Assembly (NCBI GenBank): GCA_045637505.1
Contig: JAZTZO010000020.1
Coordinates: 1 to 64,000, forward strand
Reading direction: 5' to 3'
Length of the DNA stretch: 64,000 bases
Origin: RGIG4079 sp045637505
GTDB lineage: Bacteria; Bacteroidota; Bacteroidia; Bacteroidales; Muribaculaceae
This document shows, one piece after another, positions 1 to 8,555 of this stretch; the stretch's first letter is position 1; every line of letters starts with the position of its first letter. The position numbers and the translations under genes are program-made. A model generated the notes under the pieces. The model saw nothing but the letters and a program-made list of their open reading frames with translations. It searched no databases and was not told where the DNA came from.

Positions 1-218
1 CCGTGTTGGACAGACCTCCTGTGAGCCTGTTGTACCGCCAGGTGCATTGCAGGGTAGCAGCGTCTGGGTAGGATAAGTGCTGAAAGCATCTAAGCACGAA
101 GCCAGCTCCAAGATAAGATATCAATGAGGGCCGTTGAAGACGACGACGTAGATAGGCTGCAGGTGTAAGCATGGCGACATGTCAGCTGAGCAGTACTAAT
201 TGCCCGAATACTTCGTAA
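1..218 (+). rRNA. rrl: 23S ribosomal RNA, 3' end (partial)
   Basis: The window opens inside the last domain of 23S rRNA. The stretch through AGTACTAATTGCCCG near 192-206 matches the conserved region just before the 3' end of large-subunit rRNA. The exact 3' end is estimated by comparison with the usual distance from GTACTAAT, so it is accurate to about 10 bases. The 5S gene follows about 160 bases later, as in an ordinary rrn operon. Confidence 0.93.
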
Positions 219-377
219 AGCAGGCAACTGTCAAAATAAGGAACTCTGAATCAGAGCGACGAAAAAACAGCGAATGAGTGATAAACGTCAGTTTCCGGCA
301 TGTGTACTTTTTTAACTTATACGTATATCTTCAGGCTCAGCGGAGTCATAAAAAAGAGGGATATAACGAAAGAGATT

Positions 378-485
<108 letters not shown>

Positions 486-494
486 ATCCAAGAG

Positions 495-531
495 AGCCTC
501 GATTCAGTAATGAGTCGAGGCTTTTTGTTTT
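495..531 (+). terminator. Terminator of the rRNA operon
   Basis: A 12-bp stem with a GTAA loop (AGCCTCGATTCA paired to TGAGTCGAGGCT, one T-G pair) is followed by CTTTTTGTTTTT. It sits about 10 bases behind the 5S gene. Confidence 0.92.
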
Positions 532-746
532 TATATGCTGGGAGTGTGATGAGTGATTGTGGTCCTTGTTTTATATAGGTGGTGTGTGAATCAATGTTAA
601 ATTGCGAATACTTAATAGATGAATATTCTTGATATGTCAATATGCGTGTGTTAATTGAATATTTAATTTTTTTGTGATATTGTTAATTTTTTAATTTTAC
701 ATATTAAATTGAAAATAATATGTTTAAATCTAAAAATTAGGCTATC

Positions 747-1181
747 ATGAAAAAGGTATTCTCTTGTTTCCTTATGATGTTGCTTGTGTTGCCTATATTT
801 GCCGCTGATACTATATACTTGCGACAAAAAGATGGTGATACTCAATTTGAAATAGGCAAAGTTAAGGAAATAACTTTCCCCTCGGGATCGGTGGTTTTGA
901 CTATGACCGATGGAAGTTCAAAAACTTATTCATCATCTACATTTGTTTCTCTTCGTTTTAATGGAGATGTTAATGTGGGTATTGACGATGTTGTAGATGG
1001 CGCAAATGGTATCGTTTACGACGGTGTAATTGTGAAATCATCACAAGAAGGAATTTCAATCTATTCTACTGATGGGAGTTTGATTTTATCGACCGACGAA
1101 TCTTCAATTGAAGTACAATCACTATCAAATGGTGTTTATATTGTGAAATCGGGTAGTTTAACTTCTAAAATTGTGAAATGA
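747..1181 (+). CDS. Secreted protein with T9SS-like C-terminal tail
   Basis: 144 residues. Residues 1-20 are a signal peptide ending at FAAD. Residues 21-75 form a small beta-rich module of the type DTIYLRQKDG...ITFPSG...LTMTDGSSKTY. The last ~40 residues resemble a type A C-terminal sorting domain of the type IX secretion system: a turn with STDG, then SLSNGVYIVKSG, ending in IVK. This suggests export and attachment to or release from the surface, but the tail call is by eye. The stop overlaps the start of the next gene (ATGATG), so the two are translationally coupled. The N-terminal module is echoed at the start of the downstream protein, which points to a common origin. Function unknown. 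Confidence 0.8.
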   Translation: MKKVFSCFLMMLLVLPIFAADTIYLRQKDGDTQFEIGKVKEITFPSGSVVLTMTDGSSKTYSSSTFVSLRFNGDVNVGIDDVVDGANGIVYDGVIVKSSQEGISIYSTDGSLILSTDESSIEVQSLSNGVYIVKSGSLTSKIVK

Positions 1182-4100
1182 TGAATAAGAAAGTAATAGC
1201 AGGCGTCGCTTTAACATTATCGGCAATTTCATTGGCATGGGCTGCCGAAACAATGTGGATTCATCGCACCGATAACATAACTTTGGGGTTGCCTATTACG
1301 ATTGCTGATAGTGTGTCGTTGAATGGTAATAATGTAGTGTTTACAGCTACTAATGGTGAGACTAAAACGATGCCCAACACCGAGGTGTCGAAAGTTACAC
1401 TTGGCGAAGCTACATCGGTTGTTGAAGTGAAATATAATGGCTCTGATGCTGAAATAATCAACCCATTTGCGTTTGAAGGTGTAACTGTAACAAAAATAGG
1501 TGCCGATGTTGTTGTTACATCAACATCGACTTCAGAAATTACATATGAATTGACCGGAACTACTACAACCGGGTCGTTGAAGGTTTATTCCGATACGAAA
1601 TTCAATCTTAACATGAATAATGTGAGCATTACCAATGATGATGGTGCTGCTATTAATGTTCAAACGGGTAAAAAGTGTACTGTAAACTTGATGGGAACAT
1701 CAACTCTTACCGATGCTACATTCTATACAACTGTTAGTGGAGAAGATCAAAAGGGATGTTTCTTTAGTGAAGGTCAAATAATTTTTACCGGTAGTGGCTC
1801 ATTGAATGTAACAGGTAATTACAAGCATGGTATATGTAGTGATGACTATATAGATATCCAAGGTGGTAATGTTAATGTTGTAAAAGCTGCAAATGATGGT
1901 ATTCGTGTTAATGACTACTTTGTGATGACAGGAGGAACGCTAACAACTGCTGCAACTGGAGATGGTATTGATGGCGATGCTGGTTATATCCAAATAGATG
2001 GTGGAACAATGAATATCACAGTTTCATCGGCTGATACAAAAGGTATAAAATGCGACAGTATTATTACTGTAAACGGAGGTGATATTACTTTAACTGTTCC
2101 TGCTGCACAGGGTAAAGGTTTCAAAACAAAACAAACAATGACTGTGAATGGTGGTACAATCACAGCAAATATGACTGGTGAAGTTGCAATCGTATCAAAT
2201 GACCCATCATATTGTACTGCAATTAAAACAGATGTTGATTTTGTGCAAACCGATGGTAAAATCACCATCACACACTCGGGTGCAGGTGGTAAAGGAATCT
2301 CGGCCGATGGAAATGTAAATCTAAAAGGTGGTAATCTGTCGGTTACTGTAACAGGTGGAAATGGCACTTATACCAACACATCGGGTGTTACCGATAATTA
2401 TGCTCCTACTTGTGTGTCGGCCGATAATAATGTAAATGTGAGTGGTGGTACAATCACACTTAATGTTAAGGCTAATTCGGCCAAAGGTATCAAATCGGAT
2501 GTTAATACAACAATCTCGGGTGGTACAATTACCGGAACTCTAACAGGTAGTAGTGTAGTTGTAAATTATGACCCATCACATTGTACATTGATTAAATGTG
2601 ACGGCAATTATACTCAAAATGGAGGTACTATTAATGCTACTCACTCGGGAGTAGGTGGTAAAGGCATTTCGGTAGATGGAGTGGCAACATTCAACGCTGG
2701 AAATGTAACTATTACTACAACCGGTAGTGCTGCGACTTATACTGCATCATCAGGCACTGATACATATAGCCCAATTTGTATCTCGGTAGATGGAAATCTT
2801 TACCTTTTAGGTGGTACATTTAATGTGAAATCAACCGGTGCAGGTGGTAAATGTATTAAGAGTGACCAACAAATCACGATGGGAACGGTTGATGGTCAAT
2901 CGCCCGATATTACAGTAACACCTCCAACAAGTAGTGGTGAATCAGGAATACAACAAGTGTGGAATTATTCACAAACAGGTGGCAATAGCTCAAGTTGGGT
3001 TACTACAGGTTCTCAAGGTGTAGAAGATATAGCATTAGCTAACGGAAAACTATATGCTGTGTGTCGTGGTTCAAGTGCAACTGATCACACAATTAAGATT
3101 ATTAATGCCTATACAGGTGCACAAAGTGGTTCGTTGAACACTTCATCATGTACAGCAGGTACATATAACCTCAGTTCAGTAGAAACTCTTGGTAGCACAG
3201 TTCTTGCTTGTAACCTTGCAGCAAATACATCAACAAATCTTGTGATTTATAAATGGGATAGTGATAATTCTGCACCAACAGTGTTATTGAATGCAACCCC
3301 TCCATGTACTCGTGCTGGTGATGCAATGTCGGTGAGTGGTACAATGACAAATGGCCGCATATGGTTTGCATATGGAAGCCAAGTATATTATTATACTATT
3401 TCAAACGGAGCAATCACATCAACCACTCCTACAACTATTAATTTGACAAAAAATGGCTCGGCTTATGAAATTGCATCAGGTGTACCTTACTCAAATATCA
3501 CAGTAGAAAGTGATGGTTCATTCTGGTTGGCAAGTTCATTGGCTAATTATGCAACTGCACATTTCAGCTCAACCGGTGCTTATATTGAAGAAATGCCAAG
3601 TGGATTGGTTAATAATCAAGGTACAGATGTGAAATTCTTTACATATAACGGCGTGAAATATGCTGCGGCATCAACATATTTGAATAGTTCAAATACAGCG
3701 ATTGCTGATGGAGCGGTTTCGGTTATTAATATGTCATCAAACTCATTAGTGGGAACATTCCCTTGTAATGGTCTTGGAACAACTCGTAATACATGCTTCC
3801 GTAACTCGGTTTGTGTCGAGTCGGGTAGCGACTATTACTATGTGTGGGTAAATGTTCCATTCCAAGGTGTGGCATGTTTCAAATATAGCGAAGCCACAGG
3901 CGAAGAGGAAGGCGGTAGCGCTCCCGAAGAAGAGGAAACTCCTGTGGGAGAAATTGCGCCATTGGTAGTAACTGCACAAACAACAGGTGCTAAATTGGGC
4001 AGTTCGTCATCGGGTGGTGGTCAACCAGGTCGTCCTGGAAGTTCTACTTCATCAAGTGGCTCAACAAGCCCTAAAGTTATTAAGGCAATGTCGGCAATGA

Positions 4101-4741
4101 CAGTCAATAGTGGTAGTTTCACAATTAAATCTTCGGCCGAAGGTGGCGAAGGATTGGAGTCAAAAACTACAATCACAATCAATGGTGGTAACTTAACATT
4201 CACAACATACGACGACTGTCTAAATGCAGCAAGTGCACTCAATATCAATGGAGGGAACTTGCGTTGTGTTGCAACAGGAAATGATGCTGTTGACTCTAAT
4301 AGTAAGATGACAATTACTGGCGGACTCCTTCTTGCAAGTGGTTCTCGTGATCCTGAAGAAGGAATCGATGTGGACCAAGCAAGTCAATTATCAATCACAG
4401 GAGGAACTATTATCAACCAAAAGGGTAACATGTTGAACCTCACAACAACTCAATGTAAGGTGCCAACAATCAAATACTCTTCATCAATTTCGGCAGGAAC
4501 ATTGATTACTGTAACAACTTCATCGGGACAACATATTATGTCGTTTAAGGCTCCTCAAGCAATGAGTCAAGGTTGCTATATCACTTTGCCCGAATTTACA
4601 TCGGGAAGCTCATACAAACTTTACACAGGAGGCACGGTGAGCGGTGGAACAGTCTTTAATGAAGTGACAAAGGGTGGCTCATTCTCAGGGGGCACACAAG
4701 TGAAATCGTTCACAATTTCGTCAAATTTGACCTCGCTTTAA
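1178..4741 (+). CDS. Giant secreted beta-helix protein, Cthe_2159-type carbohydrate-binding
   Basis: 1187 residues (1186 if the second ATG at 1181 is used). A signal peptide ends near AWAA at residue 23. A small N-terminal module like that of the upstream protein follows. From about residue 100 there are many short strands with NGG, SGG or GKGI(S/K) turns, typical of the Cthe_2159 family, a beta-helix that binds acidic sugars or polysaccharide. A unit of about 123 residues is repeated in tandem (from ~312, ~434 and a third start at ~556). Residues ~586-915 are different, with repeats such as EDIALANGKLYAVCRG that suggest a beta-propeller, followed by an acidic EEE linker and a Gly/Ser/Pro linker (~945-965). 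Residues ~965-1187 return to the beta-helix pattern. So a propeller-like segment appears to be inserted in the helix. Probable surface or periplasmic glycan binding. Confidence 0.82.
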   Translation: MMNKKVIAGVALTLSAISLAWAAETMWIHRTDNITLGLPITIADSVSLNGNNVVFTATNGETKTMPNTEVSKVTLGEATSVVEVKYNGSDAEIINPFAFEGVTVTKIGADVVVTSTSTSEITYELTGTTTTGSLKVYSDTKFNLNMNNVSITNDDGAAINVQTGKKCTVNLMGTSTLTDATFYTTVSGEDQKGCFFSEGQIIFTGSGSLNVTGNYKHGICSDDYIDIQGGNVNVVKAANDGIRVNDYFVMTGGTLTTAATGDGIDGDAGYIQIDGGTMNITVSSADTKGIKCDSIITVNGGDITLTVPAAQGKGFKTKQTMTVNGGTITANMTGEVAIVSNDPSYCTAIKTDVDFVQTDGKITITHSGAGGKGISADGNVNLKGGNLSVTVTGGNGTYTNTSGVTDNYAPTCVSADNNVNVSGGTITLNVKANSAKGIKSDVNTTISGGTITGTLTGSSVVVNYDPSHCTLIKCDGNYTQNGGTINATHSGVGGKGISVDGVATFNAGNVTITTTGSAATYTASSGTDTYSPICISVDGNLYLLGGTFNVKSTGAGGKCIKSDQQITMGTVDGQSPDITVTPPTSSGESGIQQVWNYSQTGGNSSSWVTTGSQGVEDIALANGKLYAVCRGSSATDHTIKIINAYTGAQSGSLNTSSCTAGTYNLSSVETLGSTVLACNLAANTSTNLVIYKWDSDNSAPTVLLNATPPCTRAGDAMSVSGTMTNGRIWFAYGSQVYYYTISNGAITSTTPTTINLTKNGSAYEIASGVPYSNITVESDGSFWLASSLANYATAHFSSTGAYIEEMPSGLVNNQGTDVKFFTYNGVKYAAASTYLNSSNTAIADGAVSVINMSSNSLVGTFPCNGLGTTRNTCFRNSVCVESGSDYYYVWVNVPFQGVACFKYSEATGEEEGGSAPEEEETPVGEIAPLVVTAQTTGAKLGSSSSGGGQPGRPGSSTSSSGSTSPKVIKAMSAMTVNSGSFTIKSSAEGGEGLESKTTITINGGNLTFTTYDDCLNAASALNINGGNLRCVATGNDAVDSNSKMTITGGLLLASGSRDPEEGIDVDQASQLSITGGTIINQKGNMLNLTTTQCKVPTIKYSSSISAGTLITVTTSSGQHIMSFKAPQAMSQGCYITLPEFTSGSSYKLYTGGTVSGGTVFNEVTKGGSFSGGTQVKSFTISSNLTSL

Positions 4742-4765
4742 TAAGACTAACAATTAAGAAATAAG

Positions 4766-4811
4766 ATTGGAGGGAGATTTTGCCGAAAGGCAAGGCTTCC
4801 TCCAATTTTGT
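4766..4811 (+). terminator. Terminator behind the beta-helix gene
   Basis: ATTGGAGG pairs with CCTCCAAT and the inner TTGCC pairs with GGCAA around a GAAA loop. The stem is followed by TTTTG. It lies 25 bases after the stop codon at 4741. Confidence 0.75.
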
Positions 4812-4849
4812 GTTAGATATCTTAATTAACAACTTTTTGTGTAAAAGCG

Positions 4850-4881
4850 TTTGGTTGTTAAGTATTAAGTTTATAAATTTA
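4850..4881 (+). promoter_or_regulatory. Promoter of guaD (Bacteroidetes type)
   Basis: TTTG at 4850-4853, a 20-base spacer, then TAAATTTA at 4874-4881, one base off the TANNTTTG consensus. Transcription would start near 4887, about 17 bases ahead of the ATG. Confidence 0.6.
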
Positions 4882-4903
4882 CAACCTCATTTATAAATCT
4901 CAC

Positions 4904-5383
4904 ATGAAAATAACCGCCGAAGATATACGATTTATGGATATGGCCGCCACTCTTGCCGAGGATAATATCGACGAGGGAGGAGGCCCGTTTGGAGCAGTAA
5001 TAGTGCGCAATGGCGAGGTCGTGGCTACTGGAGTAAATAGAGTTACTGTGAGCAATGATCCCACAGCTCATGCCGAGGTAAATGCTATACGCAATGCATG
5101 TAGCAAGGAGCACACATTTAATTTGTCGGGCTGTGTGATATATACCTCTTGCGAGCCATGCCCTATGTGCTTGAGTGCTATCTATTGGGCGGGAATTAGT
5201 CGCATATATTATGGCAATACGCAAGATGATGCCGATGCGATAAATTTTAGTGACCGATTTATATATCAAGAACTCGATAAGCCCAAAGCCGAGCGCATGA
5301 TACCATGCATAAAGATGGATAGCTCTCGCACCATTAAGGCTTTTGAAAAATGGAAAGCAAAAGATGATAAAATAGAATATTAA
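4904..5383 (+). CDS. guaD: Guanine deaminase (CDA-fold, GuaD type)
   Basis: 159 residues, the normal length of the small cytidine-deaminase-fold guanine deaminases. It converts guanine to xanthine and ammonia in purine salvage or catabolism in the cytosol. The zinc site is intact: H56 and E58 in TAHAEVNAIRNA, C86 and C89 in CEPCPMC. The motifs SNDPTAHAE, AIYWAG, FIYQELDKP and the C-terminal IEY are those of Bacillus subtilis-type GuaD rather than TadA or CMP deaminase. A paralogue without the zinc ligands lies 18 bases downstream, probably in the same transcript. Confidence 0.88.
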   Translation: MKITAEDIRFMDMAATLAEDNIDEGGGPFGAVIVRNGEVVATGVNRVTVSNDPTAHAEVNAIRNACSKEHTFNLSGCVIYTSCEPCPMCLSAIYWAGISRIYYGNTQDDADAINFSDRFIYQELDKPKAERMIPCIKMDSSRTIKAFEKWKAKDDKIEY

Positions 5384-5401
5384 AAAACAAATAAAACGAT
5401 T

Positions 5402-5902
5402 ATGAAAAAAGTATTATTTCTAATAGTAGCAATGGTAACATTAACCACAAACGCGTTAATGGCAGGAATTCCCATCTCAAAAGATTATAAGGTGACTATA
5501 CATGATGAGTTATGGATGGATATGGCTGTAACAGTAGCAAAAGATGGCGTGAAAGAAAGTGGAGTCCCATGTGGAACGGTTATCGTTTTAAATGGCGCAT
5601 TGAAATGTGTGGGCGAGCCCACCGATAAAGCTACATCGGTAGAAACTGCAATCGCAATGTCGCGAATGGCTTCGTTGGAGAATGCTGTGATTTATACCAT
5701 CAATGAGCCAACTATAGAAGCATACAATATGATATGCCAATTTGGTGCTGAAGCCGTATATTTTGTAAATCCTAAAGAAAAAGTTATATCGGCTGGAGTG
5801 CAACCTGCTGAAGCATATGATGAGAGCAAGCTCGATGCTTCATTGACACAAGTGCCTATGAAGCAAATAGAATATGAAGATGCTGCTGCGTTGTTGAAAT
5901 AA
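5402..5902 (+). CDS. Exported, catalytically dead guanine-deaminase paralogue
   Basis: 166 residues. Residues 1-21 (MKKVLFLIVAMVTLTTNALM, then A) are a signal peptide, so the protein should reach the periplasm. The rest aligns with the GuaD just upstream: WMDMAVTVAKDGV with FMDMAATLAEDNI, and VIYTINEPTIEAY with VIYTSCEPCPMCL. The zinc ligands are gone: His becomes S79 and the two Cys become T104 and A107, while the glutamate (E81) is kept. It cannot bind zinc in the usual way. It may bind a purine or serve as a structural or sensory pseudoenzyme. The reading frame is intact and codon use is normal, so it does not look like a decaying pseudogene. Confidence 0.78.
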   Translation: MKKVLFLIVAMVTLTTNALMAGIPISKDYKVTIHDELWMDMAVTVAKDGVKESGVPCGTVIVLNGALKCVGEPTDKATSVETAIAMSRMASLENAVIYTINEPTIEAYNMICQFGAEAVYFVNPKEKVISAGVQPAEAYDESKLDASLTQVPMKQIEYEDAAALLK

Positions 5903-5925
5903 AGAAGACTAAAATCAGAATAAGG

Positions 5926-5970
5926 ATTAGGAATTGAGCAATTCTCCTTGCTTGAGTCCTAATTTTTTTA
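5926..5970 (+). terminator. Terminator behind the deaminase pair
   Basis: ATTAGGA at 5926-5932 pairs with TCCTAAT at 5957-5963, with an inner GAGCAA/TTGCTT helix, followed by seven T. It overlaps the last codons of the minus-strand gene that ends at 5927. Confidence 0.75.
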
Positions 5971-6847
5971 TGGTGTTATTGAGTAGATTTGTGAATTCAT
6001 AGTTCTTCAATCCCCACCGAGGCGAGATGAGTAGATTGTCGGGCGATTGAGACACAAAACGCTCAATGGCTATTGATGGAGATGTGTATTGAATCACTTT
6101 GCAACAAAGAGTGATATATTCCTCAACGGTAAAATGACGCACATCATATAGCCCCTCTTCAACATCTTTGGCCATGCGAGTGCCACGCACAAGTTGCAAT
6201 TGGTGTAGTTTAATAGTGTCAAGAGGAAGTTGTGACACTTTGTTGATAGTTTCTAATATCATCTTTTCGGTTTCGCCAGGGAGTCCCAAAATGAGATGTA
6301 ATCCACAGGGTATTCCTGCTTGATGAGTGCGTGTTACTGCATCAATAGTGTCTTCCCACGAATGGCAACGATTGATGAAGTCGAGAGTGGAGTTGTGAGA
6401 TGTTTCGGCGCCATATTCAATCATCACCCAATGTGATTTGTGTAGTTCGGCGAGTTGGTTGAGGAGTTCTTGAGGCATACAATCGGGGCGAGTCCCTATA
6501 ATGATGCCGTCAACTTTGTCAATCGCCAACGCCTCACGATACATCGCCATTATGCGGTCAATGTCGCCATGAGTATTGGTGTAGGCTTGGAAATATGCAA
6601 GGTAACGCATCAAGGGATATTTCTTGCCAAAGAATCGTTTCCCCTCTTCGAGTTGTTCTGCAACCGATTGCATAGGTGTGCAGTAGGCAGGATTAAAAGT
6701 TTGATTGTTGCAATAGGTGCACCCACCACGGCCTTTCGACCCGTCGCGATTAGGACATGTAAAACCGGCATTGATAGCAATCTTCTGCATCTTGCCATCA
6801 AAGTGCTCGGTTAAAAATTGTGCAAAGTCGCGATAACCTTGTGCCAT
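5927..6847 (-). CDS. Radical SAM protein, TIGR01212/YhcC family
   Basis: 306 residues, the family length. The iron-sulfur ligands are C31, C43 and C46 (CPNRDGSKGRGGCTYC), the CX11CX2C spacing of the YhcC group and not the classic CX3CX2C. FQAYTNTHGD, IIGTRPDC, EYGAETSHNSTLDFINRCH and HLILGLPGET are further family motifs; SAM binding falls in these segments. The substrate is not established. The gene lies 6 bases downstream of aroC on the same strand and is probably co-transcribed with ybaK-aroC. Confidence 0.88.
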   Translation of the reverse strand: MAQGYRDFAQFLTEHFDGKMQKIAINAGFTCPNRDGSKGRGGCTYCNNQTFNPAYCTPMQSVAEQLEEGKRFFGKKYPLMRYLAYFQAYTNTHGDIDRIMAMYREALAIDKVDGIIIGTRPDCMPQELLNQLAELHKSHWVMIEYGAETSHNSTLDFINRCHSWEDTIDAVTRTHQAGIPCGLHLILGLPGETEKMILETINKVSQLPLDTIKLHQLQLVRGTRMAKDVEEGLYDVRHFTVEEYITLCCKVIQYTSPSIAIERFVSQSPDNLLISPRWGLKNYEFTNLLNNTIKKLGLKQGELLNS

Positions 6848-6853
6848 GAGTGA

Positions 6854-7927
6854 TTAAATGTGACTTGTTTTGTTGAGTAGATAAGCGTCAAGAATAACGA
6901 TAGCAGCCATAGCTTCAACGATGGGCACTGCACGAGGCAATACGCATGGGTCGTGACGACCTTTGGCTTTTAGAATTGTGGGATTGCCATCTTTGTCGAT
7001 TGTCTCAATCTCTTTGAGCAATGTTGCTACGGGCTTAAATGCAACACGGAAGTATATATCTTCGCCATTTGAGATGCCTCCTTGTATGCCTCCCGAATGG
7101 TTTGATGTAGTTTTGATTGTGCCGTTTTCGTTAGAGAAATGGTCAATCATCTCACTTCCACGACGGCCAACGCCCTCAAATCCCATTCCGTATTCAAATC
7201 CTTTTGCTGCATTGATGCCGAGCATAGCTTCGCCCAATCGAGCATGTAGCTTGCCAAAAGCAGGGTCGCCAAGGCCTACTGGGCAGCCTTTGATAACTCC
7301 GGTGATTACACCTCCAATAGTGTCGCCGTCGGCTTTCACTTCGGCAATGAGATGGTGCATTTGTCGTGCTATTTCAGGATCGGGGCAACGCACATCGTTG
7401 GTTTCAATGAGAGTAGGGTCGTATTTTGTATAGTCATTATCAAGAGCAATGTTGCCAACTTGTGAAGTGTAGGCATATATTTTAATGCCAATTTGCTCCA
7501 ATGCTTGGCGCGCAAACGCACCTGCAATGACACGAGAGATTGTTTCGCGAGCCGATGAGCGTCCACCTCCACGATAGTCGCGAATGCCATATTTAGAGGT
7601 ATAAGTGAAATCGGCATGCGATGGACGGAATGTGTCGCGAATATTTTCGTAATCGGCCGAATGCTGATTGGTGTTTTCAACGATAAACCCTATGGGGCAA
7701 CCAGTGGTTTTCCCCTCAAACATTCCCGAAAGAATTTTTACTTGATCTTTCTCATCGCGCGCAGTAACAATCGACGATTGACCGGGACGGCGGCGATTGA
7801 GTTCGTGTTGCACTCTATTAAGGTCAATTTCAATGCCAGCAGGCATGCCATCGATAACACCACCCACGGTCGCTCCATGCGATTCGCCAAAGGTTGTTAC
7901 TCTAAAAATTCTTCCAGTCGTATTCAT
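6854..7927 (-). CDS. aroC: Chorismate synthase
   Basis: 357 residues, full length. The enzyme makes chorismate from 5-enolpyruvylshikimate-3-phosphate with reduced FMN, the last step of the shikimate pathway. Signature stretches are present: GESHGATVGGVIDGMPAG near the N-terminus, RRRPGQSS, the central GGGRSSARETISRV, and GAFARQALEQIG. The start overlaps the 3' end of ybaK by 26 bases, so the two are likely translationally coupled, although they are functionally unrelated. Confidence 0.96.
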   Translation of the reverse strand: MNTTGRIFRVTTFGESHGATVGGVIDGMPAGIEIDLNRVQHELNRRRPGQSSIVTARDEKDQVKILSGMFEGKTTGCPIGFIVENTNQHSADYENIRDTFRPSHADFTYTSKYGIRDYRGGGRSSARETISRVIAGAFARQALEQIGIKIYAYTSQVGNIALDNDYTKYDPTLIETNDVRCPDPEIARQMHHLIAEVKADGDTIGGVITGVIKGCPVGLGDPAFGKLHARLGEAMLGINAAKGFEYGMGFEGVGRRGSEMIDHFSNENGTIKTTSNHSGGIQGGISNGEDIYFRVAFKPVATLLKEIETIDKDGNPTILKAKGRHDPCVLPRAVPIVEAMAAIVILDAYLLNKTSHI

Positions 7928-8429
7928 CGTTGTTGTCGTTTTCTTCTATTGATTGAGTGAGGTCGGTAACCGCCGCTTTAACATAAGAGATGAGGTCTTG
8001 AGGATTGATTTTAAGTTGCAATCCACGCACCCCAGCGCTCACAAATATTACCTCAAAGTCGAGTGCCGATTGATGAAAAAATGTGGGAAAAGGTTTCTTC
8101 ATTCCTATGGGTGAGCATCCACCACGAATGTAGCCAGTTAATGGCAATAATTCTTTCATTGGAATCATTTCGGCTTTCTTTGCGCCGGCTGCTTTTGCTG
8201 CTTTTTTGAGGTCAACTTCGGTGTTGCCTGGAACTACACACACAAAGTGCCCACTGCGGTCGCCATGGAGTATGAGAGTCTTGAATACCTGATTGATGTC
8301 CTCACCCAATTCCTCGGCCACATGGTCGGCAGCAAGATTGTTTTCGTCAACAGTATAGGGGACTAACTCGTAAGGAATTTTAGCCTTATCAAGCAACCGT
8401 GCCACATTTGTTTTTTGTATTCCAGCCAT
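7902..8429 (-). CDS. ybaK: Cys-tRNA(Pro)/Cys-tRNA(Cys) deacylase, YbaK/EbsC type
   Basis: 175 residues. It is a small editing-domain protein that hydrolyses mischarged Cys-tRNA(Pro). The fold is recognisable from KTNVARLLDKAKIPYEL, the FKTLILHGD strand with its conserved Lys, VCVVPGNTEVDLKKAAKAAG and GCSPIGMKKPFPTF. The C-terminal tail of about 15 residues (EENDNNDEYDWKNF) is acidic and overlaps the aroC start. A TACTTTTG -10-like element (minus strand, 8449-8456) lies 20 bases ahead of the ATG. Confidence 0.9.
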   Translation of the reverse strand: MAGIQKTNVARLLDKAKIPYELVPYTVDENNLAADHVAEELGEDINQVFKTLILHGDRSGHFVCVVPGNTEVDLKKAAKAAGAKKAEMIPMKELLPLTGYIRGGCSPIGMKKPFPTFFHQSALDFEVIFVSAGVRGLQLKINPQDLISYVKAAVTDLTQSIEENDNNDEYDWKNF

Positions 8430-8448
8430 TATAAAATATTATTTACTG

Positions 8449-8456
8449 CAAAAGTA
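8449..8456 (-). promoter_or_regulatory. Probable -7 element of ybaK-aroC promoter
   Basis: TACTTTTG on the minus strand fits TANNTTTG and would start transcription about 13 bases ahead of the ybaK ATG. No good TTTG was found at the expected upstream spacing, so the call is tentative. Confidence 0.4.
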
Positions 8457-8492
8457 GTAAAAAATATGGTGTAAAAGGAAGCCAATGGGGTA

Positions 8493-8540
8493 AAAAGAAA
8501 AATTATGCAGCGAAAACATTCTGTTCTCGCTGCATAAGAC
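8493..8540 (-). terminator. Terminator of the pheS...SPOR gene cluster
   Basis: On the minus strand TTATGCAGCGA pairs with TCGCTGCATAA, the stem extends inward, and TTTTTCTTTTT follows. It lies directly after the SPOR-protein stop and separates that cluster from ybaK. Confidence 0.85.
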
Positions 8541-8555
8541 CATATATGTGAATTG

